A program made the translations under genes and the position numbers. A stretch of DNA of 39,975 nt, from NCBI GenBank assembly GCA_009885195.1, contig VFLG01000085.1, positions 1 to 39,975 of the forward strand. The letters are read 5' to 3'. Below the pieces are notes generated by a model, which did not search any database, was not told the DNA's origin, and saw nothing but the letters and a program-made list of their open reading frames with translations. The stretch's first letter is position 1. Every line of letters begins with the position of its first letter. Below are positions 27,289 to 35,101 of the stretch, one piece after another. The stretch is from Gallionellaceae bacterium. GTDB lineage: Bacteria; Pseudomonadota; Gammaproteobacteria; Burkholderiales; Gallionellaceae.

Positions 27289-28670
27289 TGAATAAGCCCA
27301 TTAGCTGCGACATTTTCTGCACTGTAGTGGACAACTACGGCGACATCGGCGTGAGCTGGCGCCTGGCGCGGCAATTGGCGCATGAGCATGGCATGATGGT
27401 GCGGCTGTGGGTGGACGATCTGAGCAGTTTCCGCAGGTTGTGTCCCGATGTCGATGCGGCATTGGATGTTCAGCGTTGTCACAGTGTGGAAGTGCGACGA
27501 TGGCATGGACTAGATAGCCCGTTCGCCCTGACCATTCGACAAGCTCATGGCAGGGTACGCCAAGCGTATCGAAGGGTGGACGGCGGGGCATCCGGGGCAG
27601 AGCAAAATGGGCTTCGATACCTCAGCCCGAACGGAGATGAGAAAACGATTCAGCCTGCCGAACTGGTCATCGAGGCCTTCGGCTGCGTGTTGCCAGAGTC
27701 ATACATCGCCGCGATGGCCGCGCAAGCGCGCAAACCTGTCCTGAGCTCCGTCGAAGGGCCGGTGTGGATTAATCTGGAACATTTGAGCGCGGAAGAATGG
27801 GTCGCGGGTTGCCACGGCCTGCCATCACCGCATCCCTCGCTGCCGCTGGTTAAATATTTTTTCTTTCCCGGCTTCACGCCGGACACGGGCGGCTTGCTAT
27901 TGGAAAGCGATCTTATGGCGCGCCGCGATGGTTTCCAGCGCGATCCGCTAGCCATCGCTGCCTTCTGGCACGCGCTTGGTGTGCCGCCATCCAAACCGGA
28001 TGAAGTGCGCGTGTCGTTGTTCTGCTACGAAAATCCCGCGCTATCAGCATTATTTTCCGCCTGGTCAGAGAGCAGCACCCCCATTCTTTGCCTGGTGCCA
28101 GAGGGACGTGCGCTGCCGCAGGTGGCGGAATTTTTCGGGCTGGCTCAGGCTGTGCCGGGCGAGTCGTTCAGGCGGGGCAGCCTGGAAGTGCGCGTGCTGC
28201 CGTTTATGGAACAGGATCGCTATGACGAATTACTATGGGCATGCGACCTCAATTTTGTGCGCGGGGAAGATTCTTGCGTGCGCGCGCAATGGGCGGCGCG
28301 GCCTTTCGTTTGGCACATCTACCCGCAGCACGATAAGGTGCATATCAAAAAGCTGCGCGCCTTCATGGATATATATTGCTCCGGATGTTCGCCGGATACG
28401 GCACACGCGATGCGTGTCTTGTGGGAAGGGTGGAATAACGGGGAAGGTACTGAACAGGCTATTTCGACAAAGCCTTTAGTCCTGAGCTCAGTCGAAGGGT
28501 CAGGACAGGCCGCTTCGACAGGCTCAGGACAGGCATGGAACGATTTTTGGGTACACCAGTCTATGTTGCGGCAGCACGCTCAGGCGTGGGCGCAGCATTT
28601 GTCGGGTAACAGCCTCGCTTTGAATTTGCTGAATTTTTTTCAGAAAATTGATAGAATGCACGGCTCATAA
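27288..28670 (+). CDS. earP: EF-P arginine rhamnosyltransferase EarP, enlarged by repeat insertions
   Basis: EarP transfers rhamnose from dTDP-rhamnose to an arginine of elongation factor P. It is encoded immediately upstream of efp. The N-terminus CTVVDNYGDIGVSWRLARQL is diagnostic, with the catalytic-type aspartates D15 and D19. Family sequence resumes at ELVIEAFGCVLPESY and continues through INLEHLSAEEWV, KYFFFPGFTPDTGGLL and the donor-site region FVRGEDSCVRAQWAARPFVWHIYPQ. The protein is 460 residues, whereas EarP is usually about 370-390. The excess lies in stretches made of the window's short repeats (27516-27635, 27735-27758 and 28450-28534), all inserted in frame. GTG is chosen because the family N-terminus follows at once; no Shine-Dalgarno is visible. 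Whether the enlarged enzyme is active is unknown. Confidence 0.93.
   Translation: MNKPISCDIFCTVVDNYGDIGVSWRLARQLAHEHGMMVRLWVDDLSSFRRLCPDVDAALDVQRCHSVEVRRWHGLDSPFALTIRQAHGRVRQAYRRVDGGASGAEQNGLRYLSPNGDEKTIQPAELVIEAFGCVLPESYIAAMAAQARKPVLSSVEGPVWINLEHLSAEEWVAGCHGLPSPHPSLPLVKYFFFPGFTPDTGGLLLESDLMARRDGFQRDPLAIAAFWHALGVPPSKPDEVRVSLFCYENPALSALFSAWSESSTPILCLVPEGRALPQVAEFFGLAQAVPGESFRRGSLEVRVLPFMEQDRYDELLWACDLNFVRGEDSCVRAQWAARPFVWHIYPQHDKVHIKKLRAFMDIYCSGCSPDTAHAMRVLWEGWNNGEGTEQAISTKPLVLSSVEGSGQAASTGSGQAWNDFWVHQSMLRQHAQAWAQHLSGNSLALNLLNFFQKIDRMHGS
27516..27635. repeat. Repeat insertion inside earP, about 120 bases
   Basis: TAGCCCGTTCGCCCTGA at the left pairs with TCAGCCCGAACGG at the right. ATCGAAGGG and CTTCGAT words lie between. 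The segment CCATTCGACAAGCTCATGGC recurs, with one mismatch, in inverted orientation near 34400-34420. It adds about 40 residues (roughly 77-116) between two conserved EarP segments without breaking the frame. Confidence 0.75.
27735..27758 (+). repeat. Short TCCTGAGC-TCGAAGG repeat inside earP
   Basis: CCTGTCCTGAGC then GTCGAAGGG matches the priA and 37.07-kb copies. It encodes PVLSSVEG between the conserved AAMAAQ and VWINLEH segments. Confidence 0.7.
28450..28534. repeat. Multiple short repeats near the 3' end of earP
   Basis: Several direct and inverted copies are packed together: TTTCGACAAAGCC, TCCTGAGCTCAGTCGAAGG and CTTCGACAGGCTCAGGACAGG. They encode a low-complexity stretch rich in S, G, Q and A (about residues 390-416) before the conserved C-terminal helix. 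Confidence 0.7.
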
Positions 28671-28698
28671 TTAAATTTGGATTTTAAGGCAGGCAGAC

Positions 28699-29259
28699 AT
28701 GAAAATAGCTCAAGAACTCCGCGCAGGCAACGTCATCATGGTCGGCAGCGATCCCATGGTGGTGTTAAAGGCCGAATATACCCGCTCCGGCCGCAATGGT
28801 TCGGTGGTAAAAATGAAATTCAAGAACCTGTTGACCGATTCGCCGGGCGAGTCGATATATCGGGCGGACGACAAATTTGAAATGGTGATGCTCGATCGCA
28901 AGGACGCCACTTATTCCTATTTTTCCGACCCAATGTATGTGTTCATGGACGCCGAGTACAACCAGTATGAAGTGGAAAAGGAAAATCTGGGTGATTCGAT
29001 AAACTACCTCGAAGACGGCATGCCGTGCGAAATGGTGTTCTATAACGACAAGGCTATTTCCGTGGATTTGCCCAATACAGTTGTGCGCGAAATTGTCTAC
29101 ACCGAACCCGCAGCGCGAGGCGATACCTCCGGCAAAGTAATGAAGCCCGCCAAGATTGGCTCAGGCATGGAATTACCCGTGGCTGCATTCTGCGAAATCG
29201 GCGACAAGATCGAAATTGATACCCGAACTGGTGAATTCAAGCGCCGCGTAGCGGCGTAA
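28699..29259 (+). CDS. efp: Elongation factor P, arginine-32 type
   Basis: EF-P relieves ribosome stalling at polyproline stretches. The 186-residue protein has the usual KOW-like N-terminal domain and two OB domains. The modified loop reads [15 protein letters not shown], placing Arg32 at the tip, which is the residue rhamnosylated by EarP. That fits the earP gene 28 bases upstream. The C-terminal domain contains [17 protein letters not shown], the usual EF-P ending. No convincing promoter lies between earP and efp, so they may share a transcript. A strong terminator follows about 20 bases after the stop. Confidence 0.97.
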   Translation: MKIAQELRAGNVIMVGSDPMVVLKAEYTRSGRNGSVVKMKFKNLLTDSPGESIYRADDKFEMVMLDRKDATYSYFSDPMYVFMDAEYNQYEVEKENLGDSINYLEDGMPCEMVFYNDKAISVDLPNTVVREIVYTEPAARGDTSGKVMKPAKIGSGMELPVAAFCEIGDKIEIDTRTGEFKRRVAA

Positions 29260-29274
29260 ATACATTCACCAAAA

Positions 29275-29304
29275 ATAAAAAAGCAGCCGCAGGGCTGCTT
29301 TTTT
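29275..29304 (+). terminator. Intrinsic terminator after efp
   Basis: GCAGCC (29283-29288) pairs with GGCTGC (29293-29298) around a four-base loop. It is flanked by an A run on the left and a six-T run on the right, which extends the stem. Confidence 0.9.
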
Positions 29305-29370
29305 ATTCTTGTGTATTTTAATGTCCGGGCAATATCATAAAGGTGTTCCGATTCAGAGGCGACTTTTGCG

Positions 29371-29655
29371 GTGAATCCAGTGGTGAAAAGTCAGATAGCG
29401 GTATATATCGGCGCGGCATTGGCGCGTTACGGGTTCGGCCATGGCTACCCGTTTGGCCCAGACCGGCAGGATGCTTTCTGGCACGCAGCACAACAACAAG
29501 GACTTGATCAGCAAGTGAATGTGCGCACGCCGGTGCAAGCTACCCAGCCACAGATAGAATTCTTTCACACCCATTAATACGTTGAGCGCGTCAAGCGATT
29601 GCCAACAGGCCAATGCATGGGTCGCCGTCTGATTTTTGCCGTTCTGGTAGAATGA
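29371..29655 (+). pseudogene. N-terminal remnant of a histone deacetylase-like (AcuC family) gene
   Basis: The 68-codon frame from 29371 reads AVYIGAALARYGFGHGYPFG, then PDRQDAFWHAAQQQGLD, and ends IEFFHTH before TAA at 29575. This strongly resembles the start of the histone deacetylase / acetoin utilisation family, where family proteins continue with EYVERVK after HTP or similar. Here the same frame continues after the stop with YVERVKRL, so the TAA most likely replaced a GAA glutamate codon. Similarity fades after about ten more codons, and the catalytic part (about 300 residues) is absent. The gene is therefore both interrupted and truncated. It lies between the efp terminator and the desaturase promoter. 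Confidence 0.65.
29645..29653 (+). promoter_or_regulatory. Extended -10 promoter candidate for the desaturase gene
   Basis: TGG followed by TAGAAT (29648-29653) fits an extended -10 element and lies 35 bases before the desaturase ATG. No -35 match is seen. Confidence 0.35.
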
Positions 29656-29688
29656 CGCGCATCAGTTAAGTATTTCACAGGAGCTGGA

Positions 29689-30855
29689 ATGTTTTCAGGT
29701 TTTATTGATTTGCCGTGGTGGGGTTATGTCGTTGTGGCCTTGGCCTTGACCCATATCACGATTGCGTCCGTCACCATCTTTCTGCACCGCCATCAGGCGC
29801 ATCGCGCATTGGAATTGCATGCCATCCCCAGCCATTTCTTCCGTTTCTGGCTGTGGTTGACCACGGGCATCGTCACCAAGGAATGGGCCGCCATCCACCG
29901 CAAGCATCACGCCAAATGCGAAACTGAGGAAGATCCGCACAGCCCGATCATTCTGGGCATCAAGAAAGTGCTGCTGGAAGGCGCGGAGCTGTATCGCAAA
30001 GAAGCCAGGAATCAGGAAACGCTGGATAGATACGGCCACGGCACGCCGCATGACTGGCTGGAAAATAATCTGTATAGCAAGCACAGCATGATGGGCATCA
30101 CACTGATGCTGGCTATTAATGTATTGCTGTTCGGTCCGCTGGGCCTGACCATCTGGGCGGTGCAAATGGCGTGGATTCCCATCAATGCGGCCGGCATCGT
30201 CAATGGGGCAGGGCACTACTGGGGTTATCGCAATTTCGCCTGTGCCGACGCTTCCACCAACATCGTACCGTGGGGCATTTTCATCGGCGGTGAAGAGCTG
30301 CACAACAATCATCACGCCTATGCCTCCTCCGCTAAGCTCTCCAGCAAGTGGTATGAATTCGACATCGGCTGGCTATACATCCGTACTTTGAAAATTATCG
30401 GTCTGGCGCAAGTGAAAAAACTCGCCCCGCAATTGCGCTTGAACCTGACCAAAACTGCGTGCGATCTGGAGACTTTGCACGCCGTCATTGCCAACCGTTA
30501 TGAAGTGACAGCGAAATACGCCAAATTATTGAAGAAGACTTATTCGGCAGAAATCGCCCGCCTCAAGCTGCAAGCATCGGACAAGTTCGACGTGGCGCGT
30601 ATCAAGCACTGGCTGCACCAGGACGAAAGCGACCTGACTGTGCAGCAAAAAACCAAGCTTGGAATAGTGATCAAAGCCAGCGTTACGCTACACACTGCCT
30701 ACACGTTGCGCCAAGAGCTGGCTGCCATCTGGCAACGTTCTAACGCCACCAAAGAGCAACTGGTCAAGCAACTGGAAGGCTGGTGTCATCGCGCCGAGAA
30801 CAGTGGCATTGCCGCCGTGCAGCAGTTCTCCAGGAATCTGCGCTGCTATGCGTAA
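29689..30855 (+). CDS. Acyl-lipid/acyl-CoA delta-9 type fatty acid desaturase
   Basis: The 388-residue membrane di-iron enzyme introduces a double bond into fatty acyl chains. The three histidine boxes are complete: HRHQAH (near residue 33), HRKHH (near 70) and HNNHH (near 205). Hydrophobic segments lie at about 10-30, 48-62 and 137-175. The desaturase proper ends near residue 245. The remaining C-terminal part, about 140 residues, is a charged alpha-helical extension of unknown role, found in some proteobacterial homologues. GGAG precedes the ATG. It is 33 bases upstream of moeA, but the two have no obvious shared pathway. Confidence 0.92.
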   Translation: MFSGFIDLPWWGYVVVALALTHITIASVTIFLHRHQAHRALELHAIPSHFFRFWLWLTTGIVTKEWAAIHRKHHAKCETEEDPHSPIILGIKKVLLEGAELYRKEARNQETLDRYGHGTPHDWLENNLYSKHSMMGITLMLAINVLLFGPLGLTIWAVQMAWIPINAAGIVNGAGHYWGYRNFACADASTNIVPWGIFIGGEELHNNHHAYASSAKLSSKWYEFDIGWLYIRTLKIIGLAQVKKLAPQLRLNLTKTACDLETLHAVIANRYEVTAKYAKLLKKTYSAEIARLKLQASDKFDVARIKHWLHQDESDLTVQQKTKLGIVIKASVTLHTAYTLRQELAAIWQRSNATKEQLVKQLEGWCHRAENSGIAAVQQFSRNLRCYA

Positions 30856-30887
30856 ATAAGGGCATCTGCATATTCCAACGTTGCAAT

Positions 30888-32174
30888 ATGGAATCCCAAT
30901 CCCGATCTTTATCCAGGCTTGAATCGCTGGATGACTATGACCCCAATGCCATGCCGGTGGCGCAAGCACGCGAGCTGATCCGGCAATTCCTTACACCCAT
31001 CACGGAACAAGAATCGGTGAAATTGAGTGCGGCATTACGGCGCACCTTGGCCAGCGATGTGTTATCGCCCATGAACGTGCCGCCGCACGACTATTCGGCG
31101 ATGGATGGTTATGCCGTGCGCTTTGATGATCTGGCAAACGCCGCAGGAAAGTTCAAGATGATAGGCAGCGCCTATGCCGGGCACGCCTTTGAGGGGGAGG
31201 TGTTGGCAGGCGAATGCGTGCGCATCATGACCGGCGCGCTTATTCCGCAAGGGTGCGACAGCGTAGTGATGCAGGAGCAGGTCACGGTTGAGGGCAACTC
31301 AATTGCAATTCCCGGCGACTTGCGCCGTGGGCAGAACATTCGTCGTGTTGGGGAAGATATCCAACAAGGCTCAGCGGTGTTGGTTCGAGGGCAGCCGATA
31401 CGCCCAGCCGAGATGGGTTTGCTGGCCTCGCTTGGATTCGACGAAGTGACCGTTTATCGCAAACTGAAGGTTGCGATTTTTTCGACCGGCGATGAATTGC
31501 AACAACCCGGTTCGCCGCTGGCGCCCGGCCAAATTTACGACAGCAACCGTTATTCATTGCTTGGTTTATTAAACGAACTGGGTGTGGAAATTCTGGATAA
31601 GGGAAATATCCGCGATGACAAGGCCAGTCTCAAGGCGGCTTTTGTGGAGGCTGCGCAACAGGCCGATGCCGTCATTACCAGCGGCGGGGTGTCCGTCGGC
31701 GAGGCCGATTACATCAAGCAACTGCTGGCAGAAATCGGCGAAGTCGTATTCTGGAAAATTGCCATGAAACCGGGCCGACCCCTAGCTTATGGGAAAATCG
31801 GGGCCTATGGAAAAATCGGGCCATGTCATTTCTTCGGGCTGCCCGGCAACCCGGTCGCCGTCATGGTGACTTTTCAGCAGTTCGTCCGTGATGCGCTGCT
31901 GGTGCTGATGGGGCAACAACCCAAGCCTGCATTTACCTTCAAAGTTGCTTGCGCCAGCGCCATAAAAAAGGTGCCGGGGCGCACCGAGTTTCAGCGCGGC
32001 ATCCTCAGTCAGGATACGAGCGGCGGATGGTCAGTGCGTACCACGGGAGAACAAGGATCGGGCATACTCAGTTCAATGAGCAAGGCCAATTGTTTTATTG
32101 TGCTGCCCGTTTCTCAAGGCAATGTCGGGGCGGGTGTCATGGTAGATGTGCAGATTTTTAGCGGGATAAACTGA
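30888..32174 (+). CDS. moeA: Molybdopterin molybdenumtransferase
   Basis: MoeA inserts molybdate into adenylylated molybdopterin to finish the molybdenum cofactor. The 428-residue protein has the family motifs PPHDYSAMDGYAVRF (near residue 64), GDELQQPG, then SGGVSVGEADYIK (near 265) and FFGLPGNPVAVMVTF (near 316). The frame is open 35 codons further upstream, but that part lies within the desaturase gene. ATG 30888 gives the typical N-terminus. A tandem duplication of 18 bases (31788-31823) repeats the residues YGKIG just before the conserved PGNP loop, where homologues have one such unit. Confidence 0.95.
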   Translation: MESQSRSLSRLESLDDYDPNAMPVAQARELIRQFLTPITEQESVKLSAALRRTLASDVLSPMNVPPHDYSAMDGYAVRFDDLANAAGKFKMIGSAYAGHAFEGEVLAGECVRIMTGALIPQGCDSVVMQEQVTVEGNSIAIPGDLRRGQNIRRVGEDIQQGSAVLVRGQPIRPAEMGLLASLGFDEVTVYRKLKVAIFSTGDELQQPGSPLAPGQIYDSNRYSLLGLLNELGVEILDKGNIRDDKASLKAAFVEAAQQADAVITSGGVSVGEADYIKQLLAEIGEVVFWKIAMKPGRPLAYGKIGAYGKIGPCHFFGLPGNPVAVMVTFQQFVRDALLVLMGQQPKPAFTFKVACASAIKKVPGRTEFQRGILSQDTSGGWSVRTTGEQGSGILSSMSKANCFIVLPVSQGNVGAGVMVDVQIFSGIN

Positions 32175-32204
32175 CCCACGGCTATTTATGGGAGCGGGTT
32201 TAGC

Positions 32205-32519
32205 TCACTTCTGCCAACCACTCTGCAAATAGCCAAGAATCGCTTCACGTTCCATTTGATTCGGCGTGGGTCTTTTGTTTGCGATCATATGGCTCTCCAT
32301 TCGTGCCACGATACCGGGCCAGGCAGCGGGGTGATGCTGGCTTGGATTCGGCAAGGCATGGCATTGCGCGCATAACCTTTGCGTTTCCTGTAATCCGGGT
32401 ATCGGCATCTGGTGGGCAATCGTTCCTTGCGGCACCGCCACCTCTTCACCCGATCCGCCGCCTTTGCCACACCCGCCTATAAACAGGGTTAGAAGTATTG
32501 CTGCGACTGGTTTATTCAT
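32205..32519 (-). CDS. Small haem c lipoprotein
   Basis: The 104-residue product starts MNKPVAAILLTLFIGGCGKG, a signal peptide with the lipobox FIGGC, so Cys17 should carry the lipid anchor. A single haem c motif, CAQCH, follows near residue 50, and the methionines in RMESHM may offer the sixth ligand. The ATG at 32519 is preceded by GGAAGG. An upstream in-frame start would hide the lipoprotein signal and is rejected. It lies convergent with moeA and appears to be a single-gene unit. It is probably a periplasmic electron carrier, but its partner cannot be named. Confidence 0.82.
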   Translation of the reverse strand: MNKPVAAILLTLFIGGCGKGGGSGEEVAVPQGTIAHQMPIPGLQETQRLCAQCHALPNPSQHHPAAWPGIVARMESHMIANKRPTPNQMEREAILGYLQSGWQK

Positions 32520-32606
32520 TGCTGACCTTCCCTGACAGTTAATGCCGAATATTCGCCTATTATTCATCTTGAAGTCAATAAAATGGCCAAGAGCCGCCAA
32601 ACAAAG

Positions 32607-32635
32607 TTGTACTATTCATGACATAATTATTATAT
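32607..32635 (+). promoter_or_regulatory. Possible promoter for the FixG_C-like gene
   Basis: TTGTAC (32607-32612) and TTATAT (32630-32635) are 17 bases apart in an AT-rich stretch about 150 bases before the gene. TATTAT two bases earlier is an alternative -10. Confidence 0.3.
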
Positions 32636-32788
32636 CAGCCACCATGAATCACAGGATAGTCAAAAATTCTGAGGTGGGCTGGAAAAATGGCCGCCATTGA
32701 TAGGTTAAGCTGACTGGTGGAGGCTCGATATGGAAAAATTACCGAAACTGGCGTATCCAGCCAGATCACGAGTGCCGACGAGATAATT

Positions 32789-33454
32789 ATGAAGTACTTT
32801 AGATATACTTTGGAATGTATTGGTTATGGAATATTGACTGCTATTATGGTGCATGGAATGGTAGTCATAGCCTCTAAGCTGTCTACAGGTTTATGGTTGA
32901 GCCAAGGAGGGAGATATTGGTACGTTTCTGCGGCTTCAGTCGTCATGTTTAGTGCTTTGTATGCACTTTTTGACTCATCGCTTAAAAAGGTGAGTAATAA
33001 AAAATGGTATCAATATCAATATGCTCGTCATATCCTGTTTGCTCTATTTGTTGTGCTCCCTGCGATAACATGGAGTGTCTATAAACTGACCTACTCGGGA
33101 CCACTCAGGCTGACAGTAATAGCAGAACGCCAGCCACTATTCGTGCTTCAGAGTGACGGTTCTATTCAAAATAAATATGTGCTCAAACTTGTGAATGAAA
33201 CTGACAGCGACATTCACGTGTCTTTTAGTGCCACAAGCGACATGCAAGGCCAGTCTATTATGGGTGCCGAGACACCTCTGTTAATACATCATGGCAAGGT
33301 CAGCCGATATACGATTTTTATTAAGGTGCCAGGAAAATACGTCACCAATGAAGTTACTGCTATCGATTTTAAAGTGCAAAGCACGGAAGACCAGACAATT
33401 CAGGCCAGATACAGGACTGTATTCCATGGACCCAAGTTCGGCATCAAGAGCTGA
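32789..33454 (+). CDS. Orphan membrane protein with a FixG/CcoG C-terminal-like domain
   Basis: The 221-residue protein has three hydrophobic segments (about residues 10-30, 45-62 and 80-100). A periplasmic-looking domain follows, starting GPLRLTVIAERQPLFVLQSD and continuing NKYVLKLVNETDSDIHVSFS. This closely recalls the Ig-like FixG_C domain at the end of CcoG/FixG, the cbb3 oxidase assembly factor (there, PLKLDVIRDRN and on). The ferredoxin-like cysteine clusters of CcoG are absent, so this is a stand-alone version, not a complete CcoG. GTG at 32717 would add 24 residues; I prefer the ATG at 32789, which opens directly before the first membrane segment. The gene is more AT-rich than its neighbours. 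Function unknown. Confidence 0.7.
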   Translation: MKYFRYTLECIGYGILTAIMVHGMVVIASKLSTGLWLSQGGRYWYVSAASVVMFSALYALFDSSLKKVSNKKWYQYQYARHILFALFVVLPAITWSVYKLTYSGPLRLTVIAERQPLFVLQSDGSIQNKYVLKLVNETDSDIHVSFSATSDMQGQSIMGAETPLLIHHGKVSRYTIFIKVPGKYVTNEVTAIDFKVQSTEDQTIQARYRTVFHGPKFGIKS

Positions 33455-33527
33455 ATGGAGTCCCATTTAATTGTCAGTAGTAATTCAAATCATATTTAGC
33501 CAGCATAGAGCACAATAACCAACGCGC

Positions 33528-34211
33528 ATGTCAGAATTCTTTGCCCTTGTTCCTGCCGCAGGCTCCGGTTCCCGCATGGGGAGCGGGCTGCCCAAGCAAT
33601 ATCTGGCGCTGGCCGGTCAGCCGATGATATATCACGCGCTGGCAACTTTGTGTGCCAACGTGGATATCAGCATCGTGTTTGTGGTGCTCGCGCCGGACGA
33701 TGAGCAATGGCATCGTTATGACTGGTCTCGTTTCGGCGACAAATTGCAGCCGCTTTTTTGTGGCGGTGCGTTGCGCGCGGAAAGTGTGCTGAATGGGCTG
33801 ATGGCTGCCGAACTGGAGCCTGACAGTTGGGTGCTGGTGCATGACGCCGCGCGTCCTTGCTTGAGCCAGGCACAACTGGCGCGATTGATTAGCGAGTTAC
33901 GCGATGACGAAGTGGGCGGCATTCTGGCGATGCCGGTGGCGGATACACTGAAGCGCGCCGCTGCCGGGCAGCGCATTGCACGGACGGAAAACCGCGAGGG
34001 ATTGTGGCAGGCGCAGACGCCGCAAATGTTTCGTACCGGGCTGTTATTGCAAGCTTTGCAAGGCGCGCGCAATGTCACGGATGAGGCTGCTGCGGTCGAG
34101 GCGCTGGGCTTGCATCCCAAGCTGGTGGAGAGCGAATCAACCAATTTTAAGGTGACTTATCCGCAGGACATCAGGCTGGCGGAGTTGCTGCTGGGTTCTG
34201 AGAAAAAATAA
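33528..34211 (+). CDS. ispD: 2-C-methyl-D-erythritol 4-phosphate cytidylyltransferase
   Basis: IspD couples MEP to CTP in the non-mevalonate isoprenoid pathway. The 227-residue protein has the nucleotide-binding loop [20 protein letters not shown] (residues 9-28), the motif [12 protein letters not shown] (near 103) and the ending [17 protein letters not shown]. No Shine-Dalgarno is visible. It is followed after about 390 bases of repeats by ispF, which acts two steps later in the same pathway, so repeat insertion has spread apart what is usually a compact pair. Confidence 0.97.
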   Translation: MSEFFALVPAAGSGSRMGSGLPKQYLALAGQPMIYHALATLCANVDISIVFVVLAPDDEQWHRYDWSRFGDKLQPLFCGGALRAESVLNGLMAAELEPDSWVLVHDAARPCLSQAQLARLISELRDDEVGGILAMPVADTLKRAAAGQRIARTENREGLWQAQTPQMFRTGLLLQALQGARNVTDEAAAVEALGLHPKLVESESTNFKVTYPQDIRLAELLLGSEKK

Positions 34212-34216
34212 ATGTT

Positions 34217-34584
34217 GTCATTCCGGCCCTTCGATAGACTCAGGATAAACTGGCCTTCGGCCAGGCGGGAATCTAGCGGTTTATTAATCTTTCCGTTATT
34301 CATTACACCGTTCACCCTGAGGTATCGAAGGGTGCCGACCGCTCGGTGATTGGGCTTCGATACATCCGTTTATGGTTCGATACGCATGGCGTACCCTGCC
34401 ATGAGCCTGTCGAATGGTCACCACGAACGGATGTACCCTGTGCTGAGTTCATCGAAGCATCAGCCCGAACGGCATGTTTGTTACGAATCATGGAATGCTC
34501 AATAATTGAATATGCTTTTGGGTTTTGTCCCGCGTTGCGGGTAGTTTTTAACTGACTGGATTCCCGCCCGCGCGGGAATGACGG
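34217..34584. repeat. Composite repeat block between ispD and ispF
   Basis: The 390-base gap is made almost entirely of repeats. An outer pair resembles the common GTCATTCC...GGAATCTA / GGATTCCCGC...GGGAATGAC element (34217-34273 and 34558-34584). Inside are ACCCTGAGGTATCGAAGGGT (34316-34335), CTTCGATAC words, CATGAGCCTGTCGAATGG (34401-34418) and ATCGAAGCATCAGCCCGAAC. The middle part is an inverted match to the insert in earP. No protein gene is supported here. Confidence 0.75.
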
Positions 34585-34601
34585 GTTGATAGGAAAATAA
34601 C

Positions 34602-35072
34602 ATGAGAATCGGGCAGGGGTTTGATGTTCATCAATTGGTCGAGGGGCGCAAGTTGGTCATCGGCGGGGTGGAGATACCGTGCGACAGGGGATTGCTCGGC
34701 CATTCGGATGCCGACGTGCTGCTACACGCGATCTGCGATGCCTTGCTGGGTGCGGCGGCGCTGGGTGACATCGGTCGCCACTTTTCTGATACGGATGCCA
34801 AGTACCAGAACATCGACAGCCGTGTCCTGCTGCGCGAGGTGGCGCGCATGGTGGCTCGTGCGGGCTTTCGTATCGGCAACGTGGATGCCACCATCATCGC
34901 GCAAGCACCAAAAATGGCACCGCATATCGCACAGATGGTGGAGAATATTGCCGCCGATTTGGGTGTGGCGATGAACGCAGTGAACGTGAAAGCCACGACC
35001 ACTGAAAAGCTGGGCTACACCGGGCGCGGCGAAGGCATCGCGGCGCAGGCGGTGGCGCTGTTGCTGGTATAA
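34602..35072 (+). CDS. ispF: 2-C-methyl-D-erythritol 2,4-cyclodiphosphate synthase
   Basis: IspF cyclises the CDP-ME phosphate intermediate to MEcPP in the isoprenoid pathway. The 156-residue protein has the usual trimeric-enzyme signature. Metal ligands D8 and H10 lie in GFDVHQL, and the third, H42, in [20 protein letters not shown]. The [21 protein letters not shown] ending is complete. TAGGAAAA precedes the ATG. It pairs functionally with ispD upstream and is followed by tsaB after 29 bases. Confidence 0.97.
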   Translation: MRIGQGFDVHQLVEGRKLVIGGVEIPCDRGLLGHSDADVLLHAICDALLGAAALGDIGRHFSDTDAKYQNIDSRVLLREVARMVARAGFRIGNVDATIIAQAPKMAPHIAQMVENIAADLGVAMNAVNVKATTTEKLGYTGRGEGIAAQAVALLLV

Positions 35073-35101
35073 AGTCAGAAACTTCACCCATAGATACTTG
35101 A

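Noticed and set aside
29353-29613. An 86-codon minus-strand frame after efp
   Set aside because: It is antisense to the histone deacetylase-like remnant, which has real family similarity on the plus strand.
34346-34555. A 69-codon frame between ispD and ispF
   Set aside because: It is composed of palindromic repeat sequence and has no independent coding signal.
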